DNA of 64,000 nt from Hippopus hippopus (Eukaryota > Mollusca > Bivalvia > Cardiida > Cardiidae). Under the pieces are notes generated by a model. The model did no database searches and was not told where the DNA came from. It saw nothing but the letters and a program-made list of their open reading frames with translations. Both the position numbers and the translations under genes were made by a program. How positions within the stretch are numbered: the stretch's first letter is position 1; each line of letters begins with the position of its first letter. Shown piece after piece: positions 10,653 to 20,464 of the stretch. The stretch covers positions 1,240,001-1,304,000 of the forward strand of contig OX328103.1 of assembly GCA_946811185.2 (NCBI GenBank). The letters run 5' to 3'.

Positions 10653-11213
10653 ACCCTTTACCGCACATTTTCGACTTTTGATTGATTGATTGATTGTATG
10701 GTGTTTAACGCCGTTTTCAACATTATTTCAGTTATATCGCGGCGGCCAGTGCACCTATCCATGCTTTCCTGGAGTCTCTTTTACCAGTACTCCGCACAAA
10801 TTTCTTTCCAAGCAACTGGCTGCTTTCCCACATAATCATCGTCGAGACAATGGTCAGCAGTGGGAGAGGAATGAATCCTGTCGCAATGACTATCATCAAT
10901 CCTCGGAAATAAATTGGCCGAGCCGGGGGTCGTAGCCAGGGATCGAACCCTGGACCCCGTGTTCTCAAGTCCTGCACGCTACCGACTGATCTATCGGGGC
11001 TCGGCTTTTCGACTTTTAAACGACCCTAAGGAAGAAGACTTGAAAACATTGAGGGAAAAAAAAAAAAATGCTGGTGACCAGTATGTTTTCCTTTTCCCAC
11101 AATGTTTTCTATCGTTGAAAAGAACAATTCAGACTTTTAGTAATTTAATTTGTCGTCTGCAAATGCTTTCAATTAGGGCAAGTCACAAATTTTTGTCGTT
11201 TGAGTAAAGAGTT
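10653..11213 (-). mobile_element. MITE-A split by SINE-A
   Basis: Left end AAACCCTTTACCGCACATTT (10651-10670) and the remainder from 11006 are parts of one MITE-A. The SINE between them is bounded by the 12-bp duplication TTTTCGACTTTT. Confidence 0.9.
10680..11005 (-). mobile_element. SINE-A, full length, type copy
   Basis: On the minus strand the head reads GAGCCCCGATAGATCAGTCGG with box B GGTTCGATCCC, a tRNA-like pol III promoter. The body holds GTCATTGCGACAGGATTCAT and CTCCAGGAAAGCATGGATAG, the tail CGGCGTTAAACACC and (CAAT)n. Target duplication at 10668-10679 and 11006-11017. Confidence 0.92.
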
Positions 11214-11261
11214 TATATACAGGACTTGGCGCTATCAGAGTAAAATTGCCAAGAACTCCCC

Positions 11262-11282
11262 TTTCCCCCCCCCCCCCCCCCT
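11262..11282. repeat. Poly-C tract
   Basis: About 18 C with a CCCTTT lead-in. Similar tracts at 52139-52155 and 57199-57210. Confidence 0.9.
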
Positions 11283-11423
11283 CCATAATGACAAACTTTC
11301 CACTAGAAAAATTTGATTGGAACTTAATATCAATTAACTGCGAAGGTAATTTTATCCCGATCTGACAGATATCGACAAAAGATCGTGGATGATTGACAAT
11401 TAGATCACTTTGTTTTGGCGTTA

Positions 11424-12180
11424 TAACCCCTTACCAAACAATTGCGTATTTTCGTAACCCTGCTGAAGAAGACCTTTTGAAAACATCGCGGGCAAAAGAG
11501 AAAATGCTAGTTAGCAGCATTTTCTCCTTTTCCCAGGATGTTTTCTACCCTATCAAAAACAAATTCCATCATCTGAGCTACGTTTAAATTGTCTGCAAAA
11601 TGCTTTGGATTTTAAAGAGTCTACATTTTTGTCTGGTAAAGAGTTAATCCCTTTCTAAACAATCCGGTATTTTCATGATCCCGAGGAAGAAGGCTTTTTG
11701 AAAACACTGTGGAAAAAGGAAAAAAATCTGGTAATAAACATTTTCTCTTTTCCCCACAATATTTCCAAATATTTCTAGAACAAAGTCTATTATTCGACCT
11801 ACGTATAATTTGTCCGCTTCAAATACTTTCAACATTGGCGAGTCTAAGAAATTGTCGTCTGGTAGAAAACCCTTCTCCACACAATCTTCTGTTTTTACAA
11901 CCCTGTCCAAAAATGCTCTAAAAAGCATTGTGGGAAAAGAAAAACAGCTGGTAACCAGCATTTTCCCCTTTTTTTCCACCACGTTTTCTATCCCTCCAGT
12001 CTAAAATTTTGTCGTCTGATATAGGCAACAAAAATATCGAAAGCATTTGCAGACGAAAAATCAAATATGAAAATATGAATTTTTTAGAACTTGTAACCAG
12101 CATTTTCTCCTTTTTTCATAATGTTTTCAAAAGGGTATTTCCCCAAGGTCATTAAAACTATGAGTTGTTAAGATGTTAAA
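11424..12180. mobile_element. Four MITE-A copies in a row
   Basis: Reverse copies at 11424-11646, 11643-11868 and 11867-12022, and a forward copy at 12024-12180. Neighbours share or abut their TTAA-type ends, as if later copies had inserted at the termini of earlier ones. Palindromes of the last two are degraded. Confidence 0.8.
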
Positions 12181-12980
12181 AGGGAGTGTCAATAAACACT
12201 CAGACGGACGTGTTCTTTGCGCTTGAAACAACGATGTTCCATATTAGATTGTACCCAGAGTGCCATGTTCTTGTAGACGTGGAAATTGAAAGATCAGCTC
12301 GCAAGTGTGTGCAATATGATCTCAGTCGGCTCTCTACGATAAACGTAATAACAGAATCTTAACCATGCTCACTGGAAATGACAAAGTAGGATCGAAACAA
12401 AGGTTGTTTGAAATGCAATCGCAATCGATCACGTGACGAATGAGAAAATTTAAAGTTACTGAAATTACCATCGATCATACACGATTTTGGCGCGGAAGAA
12501 CTTTCATTACAAAGTGATACGCATGTTGTTCAATATACGGAACATTATTCTACAACCTTACAAATAGGCCCATAACGTTTGCAGATCACTGAAGGCCTGA
12601 AAAATATTAAACACCTGCAATTTCAGCAGACGAACCTAACGAATCGTGCAACTAAACATTGCCATGCAGTGTTGAAACGAAAATAATTATTTCTTACTAA
12701 ACGCTACAAACCTTTACCGGGCAGGTATTATTCGCTGCGTAATTGTGAGGATTGATGAAATGGCGATCTTTTTTCAACGTCAAAGAATGTTTATAGCGCC
12801 ATGACCTGGAACAAAATGGATGCCATTTCCGGCATAGCGTTAATGACGTGAAAAAATGTTTATTTCAGGTTAATTATAGTAGTTTGACGTCCGATTCCAT
12901 TGTATCCCGGATGTAACACATGTAAGTTACGTGTGTAATGTCCAAAACAATCAGTATCAAAGGTACTTTGATGGGCAATT
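12181..12980. other. No gene or known repeat seen
   Basis: Mixed-composition sequence without long open frames, exon-like islands or recognisable repeats. Probably unique intergenic DNA. Confidence 0.6.
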
Positions 12981-12981
12981 T

Positions 12982-13190
12982 AATTCTTTACTAAACGACA
13001 AAATTTAAGACTTGTTCAAATTGAAAAAAAAAGGCAGACAACAAAATGAATGTCACTCACAAATGAAATTTGTGTTGGGAAGGGTAGAAAACAATTGTGG
13101 AATTACCAGCATTTTCTCCTTTTCCCACAACGTTTTCTAAAGTTTTCATTCTTAGGGTCGTTAGAAGTCGGTGTGTGATTGTGTGATAAA
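12982..13190 (+). mobile_element. MITE-A with most of the left palindrome half deleted
   Basis: Reads AGAAAACAATTGTGGAATTACCAGC, jumping from the arm to the centre, so no hairpin can form; the right half is intact. Confidence 0.8.
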
Positions 13191-13236
13191 AGATTGACCA
13201 AACATCGTTGTTCGCTACGGATCAACGAATTGTTGC

Positions 13237-13239
<3 letters not shown>

Positions 13240-13268
<29 letters not shown>
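13240..13268. repeat. (GA)n microsatellite
   Basis: Uninterrupted GA dinucleotides for about 28 bp. Confidence 0.95.
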
Positions 13269-13270
<2 letters not shown>

Positions 13271-13502
13271 CAGCATGCATATAAAGCCGATCAACAAGAG
13301 GTAAGCTTAACAAAATTCTGTACATAGTGAGTGATAATTTGTAAATAAAATGCAGGTAAATAGCCGGGGATGAAGTAAAGCTGAAACCAGATTTATTCAA
13401 TTTTTTTTATTTTCCTTTCTTTCTTTCTTTTTCTTATAGCAAAATTGAGGTTAACACCTTAAAAAGCCAATCATAACTTTTCATATTTTTAGACAATATA
13501 AA

Positions 13503-13590
13503 TCAAGATCAGATTGCATTTTGCAGACAAAGTAGATAAGGATGAGACTGCGCAGAACGTGCAGCCTCACTTTGATCTACGCTGTCTGCC
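13503..13590. repeat. Palindrome Q, diverged copy
   Basis: AAGATCAGATTGC on the left; GATGAGACTGCGCAGAACGT and GCAGCCTCACTTTGATCTAC form the palindrome; GTCTGCCA follows. Confidence 0.6.
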
Positions 13591-14240
13591 ATTATGTTTT
13601 TGTTTTTCTGGTAAAAAACAAAGTGAAATTGAGATGATTTGGCCTCTTTTCCTGATCGAGAAAGCGCACTTCGGTTTATTTGATTCTTTGATGATTAATG
13701 ATGAAACCCGAGTGCTTTAGTTCGATCTGCCACCGTAATCAAAGTTCTAATGATGGCTTGGTAACACTGGAATGGACACTCAGAATCAGGTGCAATAATC
13801 CAAGGGAAGCAACTCCCATACAAAAAATTTTGCATTATCATTCCCCTTGGTTTTTTTTTGAGAACCTGTTGTCTTCGACTGCTCATAACCCCTCGAGACG
13901 CTATTTTAAGGCCTCCCTCGAAGTCATAGACCACGTTGTGTTTAGCTGCGCCATATGTTCGGCTGCAATTGCTTGATTTTCTGTGAACATTCAGTCGAAA
14001 AAGTGGCAAAAAGTACTTCAAAGGTTACCTGCCCTTAATTTATAGATTCGCTTGTCCAAGTTTGAAGAAAATATATTCAGTAATAACAGAGATATTAGAA
14101 TTCTAAAATAAGAATTCTTTAAAATAATTTTGGCACGATGACGCAGACAACGCCGCCAGGGCTACCTCAGAATCTGGGCGTTTTCTGCGAAAAACAGCGC
14201 AGCTAAAAATGGTTTTTGTTTTGGTATATATGACTCTTGG
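13591..14240. other. Intergenic sequence, no gene supported
   Basis: Two overlapping open frames of about 100 codons on opposite strands have no recognisable domain, no splice context and a run of T/A inside. A decayed retroelement piece is possible. Confidence 0.5.
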
Positions 14241-14253
14241 ACCAGCCCGCATA

Positions 14254-14345
14254 TCTCAGGTGGTAGAACATAGGACTTGTAATAAACGAGTCTTTGGTCA
14301 CTTGTGGTTGTCGGTTCGAGCCCAACTGCTGGCCATCTAAAATTA
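14254..14345 (+). mobile_element. tRNA-like SINE head (different family)
   Basis: GCCCGCATATCTCAGGTGG (box A-like) and GTTGTCGGTTCGAGCCC (box B) are spaced as in a tRNA, but an insertion in the anticodon region and the lack of an acceptor stem argue against a functional tRNA. Confidence 0.6.
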
Positions 14346-14418
14346 CCGATAGTCTATCGGACGAGACGTTACACCGTGGTCTCGTGTGACGATGCTATAC
14401 ACCGAGCACAATAAAAAA

Positions 14419-15028
14419 CTAGAGGCGCTTGAGCGCCTGTATCGCTCCACAGGCCTGATATTTCTATAATGGCGAAAGGAAGTTTTTAACAATTATCATT
14501 CAATCCTGCATTTTAGCTCACTGAAGAAACAATTTGGTAGACAACCACCATAGGAACTTACCTGCAAAACAACAATGAAATCCAATGAATAGTTTTAGAG
14601 AAGAAATTTTTCAAAGATTTTACTTTATACCATAAAAGGAAAATGAGTCTCCCATAAAAGCCATGTTTTTTGACAGATCATTTTTTTTTTTTAAGGAATT
14701 CTGTAAACCTGTATCTAAGGAACATTCCTGCAAAATAATAATGCTATCCAAATAGCGGTTTGGGAGGAGAAGATTTTTAAAGGTTTTTTACTTTGGTTGC
14801 CATGGCAACCAGAATTCTTCATGGAACACAATTATTTGAAGGAATTTGAAAGAGGACCACCAAAGGAACATTCCTGTGAAATTTGGTAAAAATCCAGTCA
14901 ATAGTTTCTGAGGAGAAGTTTTTTAAAGAAAAAGTTTACGGACGCACGCACGGACGAACGAACGGACGGACGCACGACGGACACAACGCCATGACAATAG
15001 CTCGCTGGCCTTCGGCCAGTGGAGCTAA
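14419..15028 (+). mobile_element. Hairpin-ended element H, diverged copy
   Basis: Starts CTAGAGGCGCTTGAGCGCC and CTGTATCGCTCCACAGGC, holds TTGCCATGGCAACCAGA, then a GACGGACG-like run, and ends in the hairpin CTGGCCTTCGGCCAG followed by TGGAGCTAA. The layout matches the copies at 31.4 and 52.3 kb, but the sequence is much more diverged. Confidence 0.7.
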
Positions 15029-15502
15029 CCAGGCATAACTCAGGATGGGTTTCGTCTTGTATCTGCACTATCCCCCGTAACAAAACTAAGTTCTCAGTGG
15101 GCGTCACCCGTATGGGCAACCTGTGGCGAAGATAAATAAATGCAAATTCAATCAATATGATCCCTGGCAAAGGGGAGGAGAGAGGAAACAAAAAAATAAA
15201 CATGTGTCAATTTTGTCCCTTTTATTTGTGTTTCTTGATATTTATGAACCAGAAGAAACGATACAGTGATACTGAATAAATGTTCACAAAAATCTTGTCA
15301 CCATAAGTATGACTTTTTACATTACACAAAATATTCTGATACACATGCAAGGATAAAAACATTTATTATAGTCGTACCAGTGAATTCCTGGGATTTTACA
15401 GTAAAGTAACACCACTAGTAATGATAATTATATCATCACTAGTGACGATATAGTTTTAGAATGTTTGCCGGAACTACTTTTTTCCTATGATGCTCATATT
15501 GT

Positions 15503-16330
15503 ACCATTCTTGTTAATTATTTGAATAAAAAAAGGTGAATTAGAAATATAATAAATAGGATAATCAGCAAGTTGTGTGTGATATTAAAAATCTGTCACTC
15601 GAATGGGGTTTGATGTGGTTAAAAAACTCGTCCTTAAAGGTGGGTATTTAGATTTTTCACATCTCACCAAATTAAAAAATATATATATCACTGAAATTTA
15701 TATGAAAAAACAATACAAATCATCAATAATTAAGAAAAATAAAATTACAAAAAAAAATTTTTTTTGATATATAAAATTTTTTTTGATGGTGTTCCCTTAA
15801 AAGGCTACGTAGCCTTTTAAGGTATTTCTAGATTTCGCGCCAGAAATCAAGAAAGCATTGTGGGAATGTCAAGTGACTGGCACGTGATTAATGACGCTTA
15901 AATTCCATAACATAAAAAACATGTAATTATTTTCCATAATGTCTTCTTTGGACGCTATGTTTGAAGCTTTGTCTGTGTATTTCCAGTATATAAATGAGCG
16001 AGTTGCTCATGTAAAAATAGACCGTGTTTCCCGTCGGTGTCGACCTGGGCCGTCGTAAATCTCTAATTTCTCTTGTTGTCAGATGGTTTTCGACTACTGG
16101 GGTTTTACGAATGAAAATTAAAAGGCTTTGGGAGTATAAAGGTGATTTTTTTGTATTTTTGTAAAATTTTCGTCCCAAAATCTGAAGGGCCACCTTTAAG
16201 CCTCGTTTTTTCAGCCGCATCACACCCCTTTCTAGTGACAGATTTTTAATATTACACACAGCCAGTTGATTATCCTCTATGTACAAAACAATTAGATTAT
16301 TGAAAATCAACAGAATGGTTCTCCTGTTAA
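15503..16330. mobile_element. Long terminal-inverted-repeat element, about 0.83 kb
   Basis: AATCTGTCACTCGAATGGGG and GTGTGTGATATTAAAAATCT on the left are inverted on the right (AGATTTTTAATATTACACAC, with CCCTTTCTAGTGACAGATT), and weaker similarity extends outward through ACCATTCT. The arms are at least 75 bp. An AT-rich middle and a 28-bp perfect palindrome (15795-15822) lie inside. The open frame at 15927-16343 crosses the right arm and is not considered a gene. Confidence 0.7.
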
Positions 16331-16386
16331 CACAAGGACACACAGAACTAAATTGTACAAGGGCAATTGATTTTAGCTTGTATGGT

Positions 16387-16802
16387 TAACTTTTTCCAAA
16401 CGACAAAATTTTAGACTTCCAAACAGAAAGAATTTGCAGATGACAAACTGCTCGAGGCTAAAATTTGTCTTTGATAGGGTGGAAGACATTACCAGCATTT
16501 TCTCCTTTTTCAACATTGTTTCGAAAAGCTCTATTTCCAAGGGTTGTTAAAATTTCGGATTTTTTGGAAAAGAGTTAACTCTTTAGCAAAAGACACAAGT
16601 TTAGATTACTCCAAATTGGAAGTATTGGCAGACATCAAAATATGTGCCTCAAAAACTGGACATTGTTTTGGGAAGAGTAAAAACCATTGTGGGAGAAGGA
16701 GAAAATGCTGTCTACCAGCATTTTCTTTTTTTCCCACAATGTTTTCAAAAGCTTTCTCTCTCGGGGTCATTAAAAGTCGGGATTATGTGGTAATGAGTTT
16801 AT
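16387..16802 (+). mobile_element. Two MITE-A copies in tandem
   Basis: 16387-16578 has lost the left palindrome half; 16577-16802 is nearly complete with centre GCTGTCTACCAGC. They share the AGAGTTAACTCTTT junction. Confidence 0.85.
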
Positions 16803-17190
16803 TACATTTTACAAAGAAAATTGATTAAGTTTATAATTTCACTGATCATTCTTTTCTGTTAACTTTCTACAAGATAACAAAATTACCAAAAAGTCCATTA
16901 TCATTTCATTTATCAAAAAAACTTGATGCAAAAAAAAGGACAATGAAATAAAGAGAGCATAAATGACTCTAAAAATGCATCAATGAAACCTTCGAAAGAC
17001 ATCACATATTCACAAAAAAATGCAATGTAGTACAGCTATGTGAAAAGACGAATGATTTGACAATAAAAAAGTGATAAAAATTTCCAAATTATTTACAAAA
17101 GAAAACCACTGACACCTCGTCCGAGGCTAACTGAGATCATTTCATTCTTTTCACGTTATCCCTGAAATAAACGAGGTTAAAACTGACATC
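16803..17190. other. AT-rich intergenic sequence
   Basis: No repeat or gene is recognised; A-rich with short direct repeats only. Confidence 0.6.
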
Positions 17191-17193
17191 CCT

Positions 17194-17473
17194 CAACCCC
17201 CTTTACCAAATCATCTCGTATATTTTGAGGAGGAAAGCTGTTGAAAACATTGTGGGAAATGGTGAAAATGCTGGTAACCAGCATTTTCACCTTTACCCAC
17301 AATGTTTTCTTCCCATGATAAAGGCACATTTCATCTTTTCAGCCATATTTCAGGTCTCCAAATGCCATCAATTTGGACGGACAAATCATTTGATACGAAA
17401 CTACAGGGCGTCTGCAAAAGCTATAAATTTGAATAAGTCAAGCAATTTTTTCTTTGTCCATCTGGTAAAGAGT
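17194..17473 (-). mobile_element. MITE-A with covarying palindrome change
   Basis: Complete hairpin with GGGAAATGGTGAAAATGC on the left against GCATTTTCACCTTTACCC on the right. The GGTG/CACC change occurs on both sides of the stem and keeps pairing. Confidence 0.85.
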
Positions 17474-17684
17474 CCACATTTACAAAAGCATGAAAAGTAA
17501 AATCTCAGTTTTCTGGACAAGAATTTGAATCCATCAGCCTTTTCAAGTAATACCAGGCAAAAAAAGTCCTTTCATAACAGTGTAACCTTAAGTTTCATTG
17601 CTCAGTTTCATAGCAAGTTGAACTGCTACTGCCCTATTTCCCCCCAAGGGTGAAAATTATTCATAGAAGTAAAATGGCTTAGGA

Positions 17685-17990
17685 CTGATTGATTGTATGG
17701 TGTTTAACACCATTTTGAACATCATTAGTTATATTACGGCGGCCAGTGCACCTATCCATGCTTTCCTGGACTTCTTTTACCAGTACTCAGCAAAATATTC
17801 TTTCTAAGCCACTCGTAGCTTTCCCAAATAACCATCGTCAAAACAATGGTCAGCGGTGAGAGAAGAATGACTCCTGTCGCAATGACTATCATCAATCCTA
17901 GGAGAGAAATTGGCCGAGCCGGGGATCGAACCAGCAACCTCCTGTTCTTGAGTCCCATATGCTACAGACTGCACGATCAGGGCTTGGCAC
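17685..17990 (-). mobile_element. SINE-A, full length
   Basis: Bounded by target duplications AATGGCTTAGGA (17673-17684) and AATGGCTCAGGA (17991-18002). The tRNA-like head is at the right and the (CAAT)n tail at the left. Confidence 0.9.
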
Positions 17991-18017
17991 AATGGCTCAG
18001 GATCTGATAAGCTTGTT

Positions 18018-18373
18018 AACCCTTTATCAAACAACAAAGAGTTTTGACAACCCTCTAAAGAAAGGGGGCTTATGAAGAACTGTGAGAAAGAGAGAAAATG
18101 CTGAGTAACTGCATTTTCGCATTCTCCCACGTTTTCCATTCCTTTACTTTAACCCTTTACCACACGACAAATTTTAGACCTGTCCGAACTAAAAGCATTT
18201 GCAGATGACAGTTTTAATGTGGCTCATATGAAATGATTTTTCTTTGATAGGGTAGAAAACATTGTGGGAAAAGGAGAAAATGCTGGTAACCAGCATTTTC
18301 TCCTTTTTCCACAATGTTTTCAAGTTTTCTCTATCAGGGGTGTTAAAAGTCGTCATTGTGTGGTAAAGGGTTA
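18018..18373. mobile_element. Two MITE-A copies, tail to head
   Basis: A reverse, degraded copy (18018-18140) and a complete forward copy (18149-18373). The forward copy has GGTAACC at the centre, an exception to the usual orientation rule. Confidence 0.85.
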
Positions 18374-18519
18374 AGACAAATCCAATCTTTAGAACAACAT
18401 TTAATTTGGTGAATTTAAACACTTCCAATTCAGGTTGGTCTAAATTCCTGATGTCTGGTACAGAGTTAATCCTCTAAGTTTCAAAAGGCAATTCTATAAT
18501 CACGGTCCACATTCATTTA

Positions 18520-18640
18520 CCATTCTTACAAACTTTCTCAGTCTTATTCTCAAGAATTTTCTAAATTTGAAAGTAACACACCTTCTGATATTTGGTTTAG
18601 CCAAGCAGAGTTGTGTTACCTTCAAAATCCATAATTACTT
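18520..18640. mobile_element. ATTCACCA MITE half copy
   Basis: ATTTACCATTCTTACAAAC, TTCTCAGTCTTATTCTCAAG and GAAAGTAACACACCTTC, then GGTTTAGCCAA and the inner arm GTTGTGTTACCTTCAAAAT; interrupted by SINE-B to the right. Confidence 0.7.
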
Positions 18641-18872
18641 GATTGATTGAATGGTGTTTTAGGCCACTTTCAACATTATTTCAGTCCTATCACAATGACA
18701 GCTCACATATTCATGTATTACCTTGGGTTCACCAGTACTAGGCTAGGGCTCTGAAGTGTCTTGACCAAGGACACTCCCACACAAAAAACCCAGCGGATCA
18801 GGTGGGAATCGAACCCATGGCCTCCAGCTTGCAAGTCCCACACTCCACCACTGAGCCAGACAGGACCCCAAA
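18641..18872 (-). mobile_element. SINE-B
   Basis: Tail TGATTGAATGGTGTTTTAGG at the left; GTACTAGGCTAGGGCTCTGA in the body; box B complement and GCTTGCAAGTCCCACACTCC near the right end. Confidence 0.85.
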
Positions 18873-19100
18873 TCCATAATTAGACCAAAAATGTTAATCA
18901 GAATGTCGGTGAATATAGATCTTGAACAGATTAGGGATTCAAACTTCTTTACTAAATCACTGAGATTTTACATGACATGTAACTACCAAAAACAGGAATT
19001 TTATTTACTAGACAAATAACAAAAAAATATATATAAAACATGATTCCTCCACCTGTAGAGATGAATTTATTATACACAATGCATTTCTAAAAATTTCATC

Positions 19101-19329
19101 AATTCACTCTTACTCACACGACAAAATTTTAGTCTGGTCCAAAATGAAAGCACTTGCAGACTACAAATTAAATGTGGCAGAGAATGAGACTTTTATCAGA
19201 AAGATTGGAAAACATTGTGGGAAAAAAGAGAAAATGCTGGTTACCAGCATTTGCTACTTTTCTCATATGTTTTCAAAAGGCATCTGTCTCAAGTGTCATT
19301 AAAACCCGGGATTGTGTGGTAAATGGTTA
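19101..19329 (+). mobile_element. MITE-A
   Basis: Nearly complete, centre GGTTACC; the right palindrome half is damaged (GCATTTGCTACTTTTCTCAT). Confidence 0.85.
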
Positions 19330-19480
19330 ATGAACAAGTGTGAACTGTATTCAATTAAAACTGTATTTATCCACAATAGGAATTTATTTCTATGTGAATA
19401 CAAGTATAAAGTATGAGCGGTTATATGCAATGGCACAGATAAGCACAGATAAGCATCGAACATTGCAGGGAAAGTTACTT

Positions 19481-19511
19481 TAGCAAAAAAAAAAAAAAAA
19501 AAAAAAAAAAC
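19481..19511. repeat. Poly-A tract
   Basis: About 28 A on the plus strand, downstream of the pocket-protein stop (poly-T in the transcript direction), so it is not its poly(A) tail. Confidence 0.9.
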
Positions 19512-19572
19512 TTAAGAAAATAAAATGCCCTATTTAAGGTTTGGTTTTATTTCTATCAATCATGAGTAATTA

Positions 19573-19803
19573 CAAACCCCTTTCCCAAACAATTCAGCAT
19601 TATTAAAACCCTATGGAAGAAGGCTTTTAAAAACATTGCTGGAAAAGGAGAAAAAAATGGTAACCAGCATTTTCTCCTTTTCCCACAATGTTTTCTACCC
19701 GATCAAGTACAGAAATCACCATTTAAGTAACATGTGATATGTCGTCTCTAAATGCTTTCAATTTGGTTCAGTCACAAATTTTGTCATTTGGTAAAAAGTT
19801 GAA
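19573..19803 (-). mobile_element. MITE-A downstream of the pocket-protein gene
   Basis: Complete, centre GGTAACC with the left half shortened by a few bases. It lies about 470 bp past the stop codon and may fall in the 3' UTR. Confidence 0.85.
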
Positions 19804-20269
19804 TAAATCATCGTCAGTTTTCAGTGGAACTGCTTCTTATATCACAGTTAAGTTCTTCTGCACCAATGTTTCCTAAATTTTACCAATGTTTCCCATGTTA
19901 GCATTCAACAAGTGAAGTGAAACATAATATTAATACGTCTAGGGAAATGGAGAAAAATATATCAGGTGTCTGCACATCCACATCACTTAACGAGGTTGGG
20001 AGAAGTCATCAGTTGGGAAGATTTATCATGCTATGACGTTCAGTGTCATGATTCCGTCTCACAGCAAAGTTGAATAGCATTGATATCTAACTGATTGAAT
20101 GCTGTTTTTACACTGTTTTCAACATCATTTCAGTTCGGCCTAGTATAAAATTTCATTGTGTGGTTAAATATGATGATGATGATATGGATACTCAAAAAAG
20201 TATGGATTGTTGATGTTGCCATAGTATTACAAAAACAGTGTCACAAAAGGAAGAAAAAAATCTGAGATC

Positions 20270-20464
20270 CTATGTCACTACAACATATTTCGAAGCCTGC
20301 TCCTTTCTTTCCGTGTTCACCTCTTGAAGTCGGCGAATCAGACTGATTCTCTTCGGTGGAACCTCTGGTTCCTCGTTGGCATCCACCTGTAGATATCGTT
20401 TACCCAGATACTCCATCTTGTTCTCACTCTTCAGCTTTATCATGTTATTTATTGCACGTAGATT
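20270..20464 (-). CDS. RBL1: Pocket protein terminal coding exon R16
   Basis: Sixty-four codons and TAG. Starts NLRAINNMIKLKSENK, matching the L..INNMI block, and ends PPKRISLIRRLQEVNTERKE, then QASKYVVVT. The RRLQ.V..ER pattern is the conserved C-terminal helix. Its acceptor (ctatatatttcag) lies inside the target-site duplication of a SINE. Confidence 0.95.
   Translation of the reverse strand, partial: NLRAINNMIKLKSENKMEYLGKRYLQVDANEEPEVPPKRISLIRRLQEVNTERKEQASKYVVVT

Noticed and set aside
10914..11005. tRNA gene on the minus strand
   Set aside because: Box A- and box B-like sequences are present, but the acceptor stem does not pair and the sequence continues into a SINE body and tail.
13695..14021. 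A 108-codon open frame with an opposite-strand partner
   Set aside because: No domain, no splice signals, and it overlaps an open frame of similar size on the other strand; composition is that of the surroundings.
14254..14345. tRNA gene on the plus strand
   Set aside because: Spacing and arms do not form a cloverleaf; it is better explained as a SINE head.
15927..16343. A 138-codon open frame, the second longest in the window
   Set aside because: It runs through the right arm of a long inverted repeat and contains no recognisable motif.
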